From the NCBI RefSeq assembly GCF_028548475.1, contig NZ_JAQQLE010000014.1, positions 62,001 through 126,000 of the forward strand: a stretch of 64,000 bases of DNA, written 5' to 3'. The notes below the pieces were generated by a model. The model made no database searches. It was not told the DNA's origin and saw nothing but the letters and a program-made list of their open reading frames with translations. The position numbers and the translations under genes are program-made. Every line of letters starts with the position of its first letter. Positions within the stretch are counted from its first letter, which is position 1. This stretch comes from Vogesella margarita (GTDB lineage: Bacteria; Pseudomonadota; Gammaproteobacteria; Burkholderiales; Chromobacteriaceae). This document shows, one piece after another, positions 18,950 through 29,062 of this stretch.

Positions 18950-19488
18950 GCGCTGGCTCCTGCCTGTTCCAGCGCCAGCACGAATTGCTGGTAGCTGACT
19001 TGTTTTTCGGCCAGCTGCGCGAGCAGCCACTGCATCGACGCGTCAGGCGCCGCCGCCTTGCCGGCCTGCGCCTCGATCGCGCACATCTGCTGGTACAGCG
19101 GGGTGACCGCGGCGATGCCGGCGCGCGTTGGCTGGCGCCGCACCGAGTAGTAGCCGGCCAGCGTGCGCTGCGCGGTGTAGTCGGGGGTGATGTTGGCGAA
19201 CACCCAGTAGTAGTCGCCCTGCGCGGTGTAGTTCTTCACCAGGCCGAAGAATTCCTGTCCCGCCTGCAGCGTCTTCCACAGCAGGCGGTACACGCCGCGC
19301 GGCATGTCCGGGTGGCGGATCAGGTTGTGCGGCTTGCCCAGCAGCTCGTGTTCGGCGTAGCCGGCGATGCGCATGAAGGTGCGGTTGGCGTAGCTGATGT
19401 GGCCGGAAGGATCGGTCTTGGTGATGATCAGGTCGTCGGGAGCCAGCTGGATTTCCCGCCCCCCGGATTGCCGTTGGGATGAGTTCAT
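18946..19488 (-). CDS. Stand-alone PAS-domain protein (Aer-type redox sensor half)
   Basis: 180 residues from the minus-strand ATG at 19488. A single Aer-type PAS fold occupies about 10-130: [26 protein letters not shown], then [54 protein letters not shown], the pattern of FAD-binding aerotaxis PAS domains. There is no membrane segment or signalling domain. The stop overlaps the following MCP start by ATGA, so Aer function seems to be split into sensor and transducer polypeptides. An upstream in-frame ATG at 19602 is not supported by homology. Confidence 0.88.
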   Translation of the reverse strand: MNSSQRQSGGREIQLAPDDLIITKTDPSGHISYANRTFMRIAGYAEHELLGKPHNLIRHPDMPRGVYRLLWKTLQAGQEFFGLVKNYTAQGDYYWVFANITPDYTAQRTLAGYYSVRRQPTRAGIAAVTPLYQQMCAIEAQAGKAAAPDASMQWLLAQLAEKQVSYQQFVLALEQAGASA

Positions 19489-19744
19489 TGTGTGTCTCTT
19501 GCCAAATGGATCGGCGCCACTATACGGCGGCGCCGGTGCTGGCAAGCGGCGGGCGAGCGGGTGCTTGTTCTGCATCAACTTTACTGCGGCCTTGCTTGGC
19601 ATAGTTACAACAACCTGTCCCTAATTATGACATTAGCCTTAATAATCAAGGCTGTGCCATGGGGCAGAACAGGCTTTTCGACATTTGCCCCTTGTGCCGG
19701 CGCGATGCGAAAGGCATCGTTGGCGGTCCAACCGGTAGACCGCC

Positions 19745-20617
19745 ATGAACCTGACCTCGCACCAGCTGAAACTGCTCGCCGCCTTCCTTGCCCTGTACCT
19801 GATCTGGGGTTCCACCTACTTTGCCATCCACATCGCCGTGACGTCGTGGCCGCCGTTCCTGATGGCCGGGGTGCGCTTCGTGCTGGCCGGCACGCTGATG
19901 TACGGCTTCCTGCGCTGGCGCGGTGCGGCCAACCCCACGCTGGCGGAGCTGAAGGGCGCCGCCCTCCTGGGCATCCTGATGCCGGCCATCGGCAACGGTT
20001 TCGTCACGCTGGCGCAAAAGGAGGTCTCCTCCGGCGTGGCGGCGCTGGTGGTGGCCACCGTACCGCTGTTCGCCATCCTGTTCGCGCGCCTGTTCGGCCA
20101 TCGCCCGCGCAAGATGGAGCTGGCCGGCGTGCTGCTGGGTATCGCCGGCATCGTGGTGCTGAACCTGGGCAGCAACCTGCGGGCGTCGCCGGCCGGCGCC
20201 GCCGCGCTGCTGTTCGCCTCCGCCGGCTGGGCGCTGGGCTCGGCGTGGAGCAAGCACCTGACCCAGCCCAAGGGCCTGATGTCCAGCGCGATGATGATGC
20301 TCACCGGCGGTGGTGCACTGCTGCTGGGTAGTTTTGTTAGCGGCGAGCAGCTGGCGGGCATGCCGCCGCTGTCCGGCTGGCTGGCCATGCTGTACCTGGC
20401 CGTTTTCGGCTCGCTGGTGGCCTACACCGCCTACATGTTCCTGCTGCAGCACGTCAGCGCCGCCGCCGCCACCAGCTACGCCTACGTGAACCCGATGATC
20501 GCGGTGCTGCTGGGGGTGTGGTTGCTGAACGAGCACATCGGCGCGGCCGAGCTGCTGTCGATGACCATCATCCTGGCCGGGGTGGGGCTGATCGGCTGGA
20601 AGAAGGCGCCGCGCTAG
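19745..20617 (+). CDS. EamA/DMT-superfamily drug/metabolite exporter (YedA-like)
   Basis: 290 residues with ten predicted membrane segments in two EamA halves. The first half starts KLLAAFLALYLIWGSTYFAIHIAV, the DMT signature; the second contains AALLFASAGWALGSAWSKH and ends VLLGVWLLNEHIGAAELLSMTIILAGVGLIGW. Family members export amino acids or other metabolites; the substrate is unknown. The gene stands alone between a 256-bp gap, which holds an AGCCTT/AAGGCT hairpin at 19635-19653, and its own terminator. Confidence 0.9.
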   Translation: MNLTSHQLKLLAAFLALYLIWGSTYFAIHIAVTSWPPFLMAGVRFVLAGTLMYGFLRWRGAANPTLAELKGAALLGILMPAIGNGFVTLAQKEVSSGVAALVVATVPLFAILFARLFGHRPRKMELAGVLLGIAGIVVLNLGSNLRASPAGAAALLFASAGWALGSAWSKHLTQPKGLMSSAMMMLTGGGALLLGSFVSGEQLAGMPPLSGWLAMLYLAVFGSLVAYTAYMFLLQHVSAAAATSYAYVNPMIAVLLGVWLLNEHIGAAELLSMTIILAGVGLIGWKKAPR

Positions 20618-20668
20618 CCCACGTGCCCGGATGCGCTGCACTGATCCGGGCCAGCCGCTGTCACACCG

Positions 20669-20694
20669 AACCGCCCGCGAGGGCGGTTTTTCTT
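20669..20694 (+). terminator. Rho-independent terminator after the EamA gene
   Basis: ACCGCCC, loop GCGA, GGGCGGT, then TTTTCTTT. Confidence 0.9.
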
Positions 20695-20702
20695 TGCCGG
20701 CG

Positions 20703-20722
20703 TGCGGCCAACGTTGGCCGCA
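20703..20722. repeat. Perfect 20-base palindrome built from two overlapping motif copies
   Basis: TGCGGCCAACGTTGGCCGCA is identical to its reverse complement. It is the CGTT variant of the repeated word in back-to-back form, 8 bases after the EamA terminator. Confidence 0.85.
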
Positions 20723-20767
20723 AACCATCCCCCGCCCATCCCGGTGTTGCGTTTTTGATACCTTCTT

Positions 20768-20930
20768 AATACCAGTTGTGCAAACTGCCCGGCACCCCGA
20801 AAAGCCAGCACCGGCGCGGACCGGCGTTTTTCCGTGCCGATTCCTGCCGGAAATGCTGCAACGCAGCGTTGCCAATATCACCAACTGGTCTACAACTGGT
20901 ATTGACGTGGTTGGGTAGTGGTATTAATTT
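20768..20930 (+). promoter_or_regulatory. nag operon control region with probable NagR operators and promoter
   Basis: The 392-bp gap upstream of nagR holds AATACCAGTTGT (20768-20779) and its exact inverted counterpart ACAACTGGTATT (20892-20903), 112 bases apart. ACCAACTGGT (20880-20889), itself an ACCA/TGGT inverted repeat, abuts the second site, and a further TGGTATT half-site lies at 20919-20925. TTGACG (20902-20907) could be the -35 box, with a weak -10 (TAATTT) 17 bases on. An operator therefore overlaps the -35, as expected for a GntR-family repressor; two distant sites would allow looping. Assignment to NagR rests on adjacency. Confidence 0.6.
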
Positions 20931-21009
20931 TGTGGCAACAACGCGGCTGGGACGGCAGGCAGGCAAGTCGTAAACTGATGCCTTTCCAAGACCACTTGAG
21001 GATCTCGCC

Positions 21010-21740
21010 ATGGATGAACGCTGGCAGGCACTGAAACCGGACGAAGCGCAGAGCACGCCGCTTTACCTGCAGTTCGCCCGCAAGCTGGCCGACGCCATCA
21101 ACGCCGGCTGGTGGCAGGCCGACGAGGCGCTGCCGTCGGAACGTACTTTCTCCGACGAGCTGGGCATCTCGCGTGTTACCGCTCGCAAGGCACTGGACGT
21201 TCTGCTGGAGCAGGGGCTGATCCGTCGCCGCCATGGCTCCGGCACCTTCATCACCCCGCGGCTGGAGCAACCGCTGTCACGGCTGACCAGCTTCACCGAG
21301 ATGCTGAAGCAGAAGGGTTTTGAACCGTCGTCGGTATGGCTGGAGCGCAGCATCGCCACGCCGACGCACGACGAGGTGATCAAGCTGGGGCTGTCGCCCA
21401 CCGCACAGGTGGTGCGGCTCAAGCGCCAGCGGCTGGCGGACGGCGTGGTGATGGCCATCGAGCAGAGCACGCTGCCGCTGGCCTATCTGCCGGACCCGCA
21501 GGCGGTGGGCAGCTCGCTGTATGCCTTCCTGGATGCCGCCGGCCACCCGGTGGTGCGCGCGCTGCAGCACATCCGCGCGGTGAACGCCGGGCCGGATATT
21601 GCCGCCAGTGCCGGTATCAAGCAGGGCGAGGCGATGTTGTTGATGACGCGTATCGGCTACACCGCCGACAACGTGGCGATAGAGCTGACCGACACCTGGT
21701 GTCGCAACGATTACTACGACTTTGTGGCAGAGCTGAGACG

Positions 21741-21744
<4 letters not shown>
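21010..21744 (+). CDS. nagR: GntR/HutC-family regulator of GlcNAc use
   Basis: 244 residues. The N-terminal GntR winged helix (about 15-82) includes LPSERTFSDELGISRVTARKALDVLLEQGLIRRRHGSGTFI. The C-terminal UTRA ligand domain (about 95-238) includes VVRLKRQRLADGVVMAIEQSTLPLAYLP. NagR/DasR-type proteins sense GlcNAc-6-P or glucosamine-6-P and release DNA. It is the first gene of the nag operon, so it probably represses itself. The stop overlaps the nagA start (ATGA). Confidence 0.92.
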
Positions 21745-22839
<1,095 letters not shown>

Positions 22840-22859
<20 letters not shown>

Positions 22860-23862
22860 TGAAGCCCTGTTTGCCGCCGAAGCGGTTGCCGCCCAACACA
22901 TGTACGCCGACGAGGGGCTGGCGCTGCTGGGGCGCGAGCTGGCCAAGGCGCCGCCGCAGCTGGCGCTGACTGTGGCCCGCGGCAGCTCGGACCATGCGGC
23001 CAACTATTTCGCCTACCTGGCGATGCAGCGCACCGGCACGCCGGTGGTATCGCTGCCGATGTCGCTGATCACCCTGCACCACGCGCCGCTGGCGGTACGC
23101 GGGCAGCTGGCGGTGGCGCTGTCGCAGTCCGGCCGCAGCCCGGACCTGGTGGACACCATGGCGGCGCTGTCGCAAGCCGGCGCCCGCACCGTGGCGCTGG
23201 TGAACCAGCCGGATTCGCCGCTGGCCGCCGCCTGCGAGTGGTCGCTGCCCTTGTGTGCCGGCGCGGAAAAGAGCGTGGCCGCCACCAAGAGCTACATCGC
23301 CTCGCTGTCCGCCGTCGCCCGCCTGGTGGCGCACTGGCAGCGCGACACAGGCCTGCTGGCGGCGCTGGAAACCCTGCCGCAGGCGCTGCAGGAGGCCACC
23401 CGGCTGGACTGGTCGCCGGCTATCGAGGTGCTGCAGCACGCCGAACGCATCATGGTGGTAGGCCGCGGCCTCGGCTTTGCCGTGGCGCTGGAAGCGGCGC
23501 TGAAATTCAAGGAAACCTGCGCCATCCAGGCGGAGGCGTTCTCCGGTGCAGAGATCAAACACGGCCCGATGGCGCTGATCGACGACGGCTACCCGCTGCT
23601 GATCTTCGCCCCGCGCGGCCCGGAGCAGGCCGGCCTGATCGCCCTGGCCGAGGAAATGCGCGGCCGTGGCGCCCGCGTGCTGCTGGCCGCGCCGGCGGAT
23701 GTCGCCAGCTGTGACCTGACACTGGCGGTGGCCTGTGACGAGGCACTGGACCCGCTGCTGGCGATCCAGAGCTTCTATCTGATGGCGGCGCGCCTGTCCG
23801 AGGCGCGCGGGCTGAACCCGGATGAGCCGCGGCACCTGAACAAGGTGACCTGCACGCTGTAA
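22840..23862 (+). CDS. nagBII: SIS-domain glucosamine-6-phosphate deaminase (NagB-II type)
   Basis: 340 residues with two SIS domains and no glutaminase domain, like the isomerase half of GlmS. Visible segments are TVARGSSDHAANYFAYL, VALSQSGRSPDLVDTM, EKSVAATKSYIASL, VVGRGLGFAVALEAALKFKE and AEAFSGAEIKHGPMALI. In nag operons this family replaces the classical NagB and deaminates GlcN-6-P to fructose-6-P. I chose the TTG at 22840 because AAGGAG (22828-22833) sits 6 bases upstream; the ATG at 22852 would leave an 18-base gap. It overlaps nagA by 20 bases. Confidence 0.9.
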
Positions 23863-23981
23863 GGCGTCGCTGCCGGCGGCACCACGCCGCCACAATCCTC
23901 ACAAGAACAACACACACAAGCACGACTGCGCGTACGGCTGGGGAAAGCCGCACCCGCAACACAAGAAAACGGAGGCATCCC

Positions 23982-26507
23982 ATGTCCGCAACCCTCACGC
24001 TGGCCGCGCCGTTGAGCGGCCTTGTGCTCCCCCTGTCTGCCGTGCCGGACCCGGTGTTCGCCGGCGGCATGATGGGCGCCGGCCTCGCCATCGAGCCGCT
24101 GTCGTCCACGTTGCTGGCGCCGTGCGCCGGCGAGGTGATCCAGCTGTCCCCCACCGGCCACGCGCTGACCCTGCGCGCGGCCAACGGCGCCGAGGTGCTG
24201 CTGCACATCGGCATCGACACCGTGAAGCTGGGCGGTGCCGGCTTCACGCCGCTGGTGGCCACGGGTGCGCAGGTGGTCTGCGGCCAACCCTTGATCGAGT
24301 TCGACATCGACGCCATCGCCCGCCGCGCGCCGTCGCTGCTGACCGTGGTGGTGGTCAGCAACAGCGACGCGATGACGCTGTCCGACAGTGCCAGCGGCCC
24401 GGTGCAGGCCGGTGCCGCCGGTCTGCTGACCATCCGCGCCAACGGGGTGGATCAGGCGTCCGCACCGGCCGCCGCGCCGGCCTGCAGCGACAGCGCGCGG
24501 GTGGCGCACGAGGGTGGCCTGCACGCGCGCCCCAGCGCCTTGCTGCAGGGCGTGGCGCGCCGATTCGACGCGCAGCTGGACATCGAATTCAACGGCCAGC
24601 GCGCCAATGCCCGCAGCGTCACCGCGCTGATGACGCTGGGCGTGGGCGAGGGCGACCGCGTCACCGTGCACGCAGGCGGCGCGCAGGCGGCCGAAGCGCT
24701 GGCGGCGATGCTGGCGGCGCTTCAGACCGCCACCGCGGCCGGTCACGCACCGGCAGCGGCCATCACGGCGCCGGTCTCCGCACCGGTTACAGCATTGGCG
24801 GCCCGCAGCGACGGCAAGCTCGGCGGCGTCTGTGCCGCGCCGGGGATGGCGGTCGGCACCGTGGTGTTGCTGGCGCAGCAGGAGCGGGTGCTCGACGAAC
24901 GTGGCCACGGCGTCGAGGTGGAGCTGGCGGCGCTGACGCGGGCGCTGGCCCAGGTGCAGCAGGCGGTGGCACAGGACGTGGCGCAGGCCGAGGCGCGCGG
25001 CGCACACGCCGAGAGCGAGATCTTCGGCGCCCATCTGGCCTTGCTGGACGACCCGCAGCTGCAGCAGGCGGCGGAGGGTTTCGTGCGCGACGGTTACAGC
25101 GCGGCATTTGCCTACCGCCGCGCGATCCGGCAGCAGAGCGAGGTGCTGCTGGCGCTGGACAACGCGCTGCTGGCCGAGCGCGTCGCCGACCTGAAGGACC
25201 TCGAACGCCGCGTCATCAGCGCGTTGCTGGGCGAGGCGCCGGCGCTGGCCGAGCTGCCGCCGCAGGCGGTGGTGGTGGCCGACGACCTGACGCCGTCGCA
25301 ACTGACGCGGCTGCCGCGCGAACGCCTCGCCGCGCTGGTGCTGGCCCGTGGCGGCGCCAGCAATCACGTCGCCATCCTCTGCCGCGCGCTGGCGATCCCG
25401 TCGCTGGTCGCCGCCGGTGACGCGGTGCTGGCGCTGGCCGCCGGCAGCACGGTGTGGCTGGACGCCGGCGACGGCTGGCTCGATCCGGCGCCGACTGCGG
25501 CCAACCTTGCCGCCGCGCACCAGCAGATCGCCGGGCGCGAGGCGCGGCGCGACAGCCTGCGCCGGCACGCGGCCGCCCCGGCGCACACGCTGGACGGCGT
25601 CGCCATCGAGGTCGCCGCCAACATCGTCAACGCGGCCGAGGCCGCCGAGGCGGTGCGCCACGGTGCCGACGGCGTCGGCCTGCTGCGCACCGAATTCCTC
25701 TTTGCCCACCGCAGCGACGCCCCGGCCGAGGCCGAGCAGCGCGCCGCCTGCCAGGCGGTGCTGGACGCGCTGGACGGCCGCACGGCCATCATCCGCACCC
25801 TCGACGCCGGCGGCGACAAGGAGGTGCCCTACCTGCCGCTGCCACCGGAGGACAACCCGGCGCTGGGCCTGCGCGGCATCCGCACCGGGCTGGCGATGCC
25901 GGCGGTGCTGGACAGCCAGCTGCGCGCGCTGCTGTCGCTCACACCATTGTCGCGGCTGCGCATCCTGCTGCCGATGATTACCGATTTGTCCGAGCTGCAG
26001 CAGGTGCGCGCGCGCATCGACGAGCTGGCGCGCGAGATGGGGCTGAGCGAGCGGCCGCAGCTGGGGGTGATGATCGAGGTGCCGTCCGCCGCGCTGCTGG
26101 CCGAGCAGCTGGCCGCCCACGCCGATTTCCTGTCCATCGGCACCAACGACCTGACGCAGTACACGCTGGCGATGGACCGCTGCAGCCCGGCGCTGGCGGC
26201 ACGGCTAGACCCGCTGCATCCGGCGGTTCTGCGCCTGATCGAGATGACGGTACGCGGCGCGCGCCAGCACGGGCGCTGGGTCGGGGTCTGCGGCGCGATG
26301 GCGTCGGATCTGGCGGCGGTGCCGGTACTGCTGGGCCTCGGCGTCACCGAGCTGTCGGTCAGCCCGGCGCTGGTGCCGGAGGTGAAGGCCTGCGTCCGCC
26401 AGCTGCAGCTGGCGCAGTGCCGCGAACAGGCGCAGGCGCTGCTGCAGCAAAGCTCGCCGCAGGCGGTGCGCGCGCTGCTGCAGCTGGCGGACACCGGCCA
26501 GCACTGA
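23982..26507 (+). CDS. nagF: Fused PTS phosphotransfer protein EIIA(Glc-type)-HPr-EI
   Basis: 841 residues with three phosphocarrier modules in order. The EIIA-Glc-type domain (about 1-155) has active His75 in EVLLHIGIDTV; HPr (about 172-255) has His181 in GGLHARPSALL; enzyme I (about 280-841) has His462 in GGASNHVAILCRA, the PEP-site loop GVMIEVPSAALLAEQ, and a cysteine in GVCGAMASD. It carries phosphate from PEP to NagE during GlcNAc uptake. A copy of the repeated word at 25496-25508 falls within the EI part as AANLA. The ATG is preceded by ACGGAGG. The symbol follows usage in other proteobacteria. Confidence 0.95.
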   Translation: MSATLTLAAPLSGLVLPLSAVPDPVFAGGMMGAGLAIEPLSSTLLAPCAGEVIQLSPTGHALTLRAANGAEVLLHIGIDTVKLGGAGFTPLVATGAQVVCGQPLIEFDIDAIARRAPSLLTVVVVSNSDAMTLSDSASGPVQAGAAGLLTIRANGVDQASAPAAAPACSDSARVAHEGGLHARPSALLQGVARRFDAQLDIEFNGQRANARSVTALMTLGVGEGDRVTVHAGGAQAAEALAAMLAALQTATAAGHAPAAAITAPVSAPVTALAARSDGKLGGVCAAPGMAVGTVVLLAQQERVLDERGHGVEVELAALTRALAQVQQAVAQDVAQAEARGAHAESEIFGAHLALLDDPQLQQAAEGFVRDGYSAAFAYRRAIRQQSEVLLALDNALLAERVADLKDLERRVISALLGEAPALAELPPQAVVVADDLTPSQLTRLPRERLAALVLARGGASNHVAILCRALAIPSLVAAGDAVLALAAGSTVWLDAGDGWLDPAPTAANLAAAHQQIAGREARRDSLRRHAAAPAHTLDGVAIEVAANIVNAAEAAEAVRHGADGVGLLRTEFLFAHRSDAPAEAEQRAACQAVLDALDGRTAIIRTLDAGGDKEVPYLPLPPEDNPALGLRGIRTGLAMPAVLDSQLRALLSLTPLSRLRILLPMITDLSELQQVRARIDELAREMGLSERPQLGVMIEVPSAALLAEQLAAHADFLSIGTNDLTQYTLAMDRCSPALAARLDPLHPAVLRLIEMTVRGARQHGRWVGVCGAMASDLAAVPVLLGLGVTELSVSPALVPEVKACVRQLQLAQCREQAQALLQQSSPQAVRALLQLADTGQH

Positions 26508-26532
26508 GGCGCACACGCAGAACACAACACAG

Positions 26533-26554
26533 CGTGGCGGGCCTCGCCGCCACG
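26533..26554 (+). other. Intergenic hairpin between the EI fusion gene and nagE
   Basis: CGTGGCGG, loop GCCTCG, CCGCCACG, with no T-tract. It may stabilise or process the nag mRNA between the two PTS genes; its function is inferred. Confidence 0.4.
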
Positions 26555-26585
26555 ACTGATCCATAACGAGGCAGAGGAGAACACA

Positions 26586-28232
26586 GTGAATACTACGAGC
26601 AAATTTGCCGGTATCCAGCAGCTGGGTCGCGCGCTGATGCTGCCGATCGCGGTGCTGCCGGTAGCCGGTCTGCTGTTGCGGCTGGGGCAGCCCGACCTGT
26701 TGAACATCGCGGTGATGGCACAGGCCGGCGACGCCATCTTCGGCAACCTGGCGCTGCTGTTCGCCATCGGCGTGGCGGTCGGTTTCGCCCGCGACAACAA
26801 CGGCACCGCCGGTCTGGCCGGTGCCATCGGCTACCTGGTGCTGACCGCGGTGCTGAAGGTGATCGATGCCAAGATCAATATGGGCGTGCTGGCCGGCATC
26901 ACCGCCGGCATCAGCGCCGGCCTCTTATACAACCGCTACAAGGACATCGCGCTGCCGTCCTATCTCGCCTTCTTCGGCGGCAAGCGCTTCGTGCCGATCG
27001 CCACCGGTTTCGCCATGTTGCTGGCCGGCGTGGTGCTGGGCCAGGTGTGGCCGCCGGTGCAGCACGGCATCGACAGCGTCGGCCACTGGCTGATCAACGC
27101 CGGCGAGATCGGGCTGTTCATCTACGGCGTGCTCAACCGCCTGCTGATCGTCACCGGCCTGCACCACATCCTCAATTCGCTGGTGTGGTTCGTGTTCGGC
27201 AGCTTCCCCGACCCGACGATTGCCGGCAAGGTGGCCACCGGCGACCTCAACCGCTTCTTCGCCGGCGATCCGGGTGCCGGGCAATTCATGGCCGGTTTCT
27301 TCCCGGTGATGATGTTCGGCCTGCCGGCGGCGTGCCTGGCGATGTACCGCGCCGCGCTGCCGGAGAACAAGGCGGCGGTCGGCGGCATCCTGCTGTCGAT
27401 GGCGCTGACCGCCATGCTCACCGGCGTCACCGAACCGGTGGAGTTCGCCTTCATGTTCCTGGCGCCAGTGCTGTACGTGATCCACGCGCTGCTGACCGGG
27501 CTGTCGATGGCGCTGATGCACGCGCTGGACATCCGCCTCGGCTTCACCTTCTCCGCCGGCCTGTTCGACTACGCGCTGTCGGCAGGCAAGGGGCAGAACC
27601 CGCTGCTGATGCTGCCGGTGGGCGTGGCCTACTTCGCGATTTACTACGGCGTGTTCAGCTTCTTCATCCGCAAGTACAACCTGATGACGCTGGGGCGCGA
27701 GCCGGCCAGTAGTGCTCCGCTCGCGGCCAACGTTGGCCGCAAGGGCAGCGCGCGCGCCGCGGGCTTCATCGCCGCGCTGGGTGGTGGCGCCAACCTGAAA
27801 TCGGTGGATGCCTGCACCACGCGCCTGCGCCTGCAGGTGGGCCGCAACGAGCTGGTGGACGAGGCGGCGCTGAAGGCGCTGGGCTCGCGCGGGCTGATCA
27901 AGCCGGCCGCCGGCAGCGTGCAGGTGGTGCTGGGGCCGGAGGCGGAAATCGTCGCCGACGAGATCCGCAGCGCGCTGGCGAACGGTACGCCAGCGGCCGA
28001 CGACATCGACCGCGCACAGTGGCTGGCGGCGCTGGGTGGTGCGGCCAACGTCAAGGCGGTGGCGCTGGTGGCCGGCAGCCGGCTGCGGGTGGAGCTGGCC
28101 GACGCCAGCCGTGTCGACAGCGCGCAGTTGAGTGTGCTGGGCGCCGCCGGGGTGATGCCGCTGCCGGGCAACCTGCTGCATCTGGTGCTGGGTGCGGATG
28201 CGCCGCGCTACGCGGCCGCGCTGCAGGTGTAA
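26586..28232 (+). CDS. nagE: GlcNAc-specific PTS permease EIIC-EIIB with a second, cysteine-less EIIB-like domain
   Basis: 548 residues starting on a GTG after AGGAGA. The glucose-family EIIC channel spans about 1-370 and contains GLHHILNSLVWFVFG and MLTGVTEPVEFAFMFLAP. EIIB (about 390-465) carries the phosphorylated Cys410 in SVDACTTRLRLQV. A second EIIB-like domain (about 477-548, WLAALGGAANVKAVALVAGSRLRVEL) aligns with the first, but the Cys position is Val495, so it cannot take phosphate there. The linker between EIIC and EIIB (APLAANVGRKG) is encoded by an 18-base palindrome of the repeated word (27723-27740). Imports and phosphorylates GlcNAc. Confidence 0.94.
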   Translation: MNTTSKFAGIQQLGRALMLPIAVLPVAGLLLRLGQPDLLNIAVMAQAGDAIFGNLALLFAIGVAVGFARDNNGTAGLAGAIGYLVLTAVLKVIDAKINMGVLAGITAGISAGLLYNRYKDIALPSYLAFFGGKRFVPIATGFAMLLAGVVLGQVWPPVQHGIDSVGHWLINAGEIGLFIYGVLNRLLIVTGLHHILNSLVWFVFGSFPDPTIAGKVATGDLNRFFAGDPGAGQFMAGFFPVMMFGLPAACLAMYRAALPENKAAVGGILLSMALTAMLTGVTEPVEFAFMFLAPVLYVIHALLTGLSMALMHALDIRLGFTFSAGLFDYALSAGKGQNPLLMLPVGVAYFAIYYGVFSFFIRKYNLMTLGREPASSAPLAANVGRKGSARAAGFIAALGGGANLKSVDACTTRLRLQVGRNELVDEAALKALGSRGLIKPAAGSVQVVLGPEAEIVADEIRSALANGTPAADDIDRAQWLAALGGAANVKAVALVAGSRLRVELADASRVDSAQLSVLGAAGVMPLPGNLLHLVLGADAPRYAAALQV

Positions 28233-28259
28233 GCGTTCGCTGCCCGTTCGCCGGGCAAT

Positions 28260-28298
28260 AAAAAAGCCGCCAGACCGTATGGTCTGGCGGCTTTTTTT
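28260..28298. terminator. Bidirectional Rho-independent terminator between nagE and the RDD gene
   Basis: AAAAAGCCGCCAGACC, loop GTAT, GGTCTGGCGGCTTTTT. A 16-bp perfect stem with A- and T-tracts on both sides serves both convergent genes. Confidence 0.93.
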
Positions 28299-28310
28299 GC
28301 GGTGATCGGC

Positions 28311-28829
28311 TCAGCGTTTGCGCGCCAGTGGCGGCAGCAGGCGCAGGCGGGTGCCGGCGAGGCGGTCGTGCAGGAACTGCTTGTCGTTGTCGATCAGCGC
28401 CCACAGCACCGGCAGTACATCCCACAGCAGCGCCACCGCCATCGCATGCTGCCGCGAGTCGAACAGCGGCTGCCACGCGGTGTAGGCCAGCGCCGGCACG
28501 CCCAGGTACAGCACCAGCGCCACCACGAAGCGCATCGCCGCGTGCGGCCAGCGCAGCGCGCCGCCGTCCGCCAGCGTCAGTTGCAGCCGCCATGGTTTCA
28601 TCGCCAGCGTCTGCCCGCCGCGGGTCCAGCAATAGCCGAAGTAGCCGAACATCACCAGCGCCAGGAACAGCTGCATCAGCACGCTCATCCAGCGTGCGTT
28701 GCCGCTCCACACCACCAGCGGGGTAAACAGCGCGGCCGCGACCAGCAGCACGGCGCCCAGCAGCAAAGCTTCGTAGCACAGGCTGGCCAGTCGGCGCAGC
28801 AATCCGGGGTGGGTGAAATGTTGATTCAT
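28311..28829 (-). CDS. RDD-family membrane protein
   Basis: 172 residues from the minus-strand ATG at 28829. RDD topology: LLRRLASLCYEALLLGAVLLVAAALF (first helix, with Glu where many members have Asp), a second helix VLMQLFLALVMFGYFGYCWTRGGQTLAMKPWRLQL, and a third near residues 105-130. It ends DKQFLHDRLAGTRLRLLP, the conserved C-terminal pattern. Function is not known; some members are ion/proton antiporters. It shares a terminator with nagE. Confidence 0.88.
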   Translation of the reverse strand: MNQHFTHPGLLRRLASLCYEALLLGAVLLVAAALFTPLVVWSGNARWMSVLMQLFLALVMFGYFGYCWTRGGQTLAMKPWRLQLTLADGGALRWPHAAMRFVVALVLYLGVPALAYTAWQPLFDSRQHAMAVALLWDVLPVLWALIDNDKQFLHDRLAGTRLRLLPPLARKR

Positions 28830-28983
28830 GCCGTGAAAATAATAATGAGGGAGTAAAGGGCCGCGCCGGCAAAACCGGCGCAAGCAACCAGACATGGTAT
28901 CAAAGCCGTCCCGTGCCGCCTACCCTGCAAAAGTGGCTGTTTTTGAATGTTTTTGGCGCTTTTTTGCACCTGCACAAAAGCGC

Positions 28984-29013
28984 TTGACCGCTATTTCAAA
29001 CTTAAGCTAAGTT
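28984..29013 (+). promoter_or_regulatory. Tentative promoter of ilvB-ilvH-ilvC
   Basis: TTGACC (28984-28989) is followed 18 bases later by TAAGTT (29008-29013), in an A/T-richer stretch upstream of ilvB. The -10 is weak. I see no leader peptide rich in Ile, Val or Leu codons in the 50 bases before ilvB. Confidence 0.35.
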
Positions 29014-29062
29014 CATTCACTACGGGACATAAAACAACTACTCAGCAATCAAAGAGGCAAAG

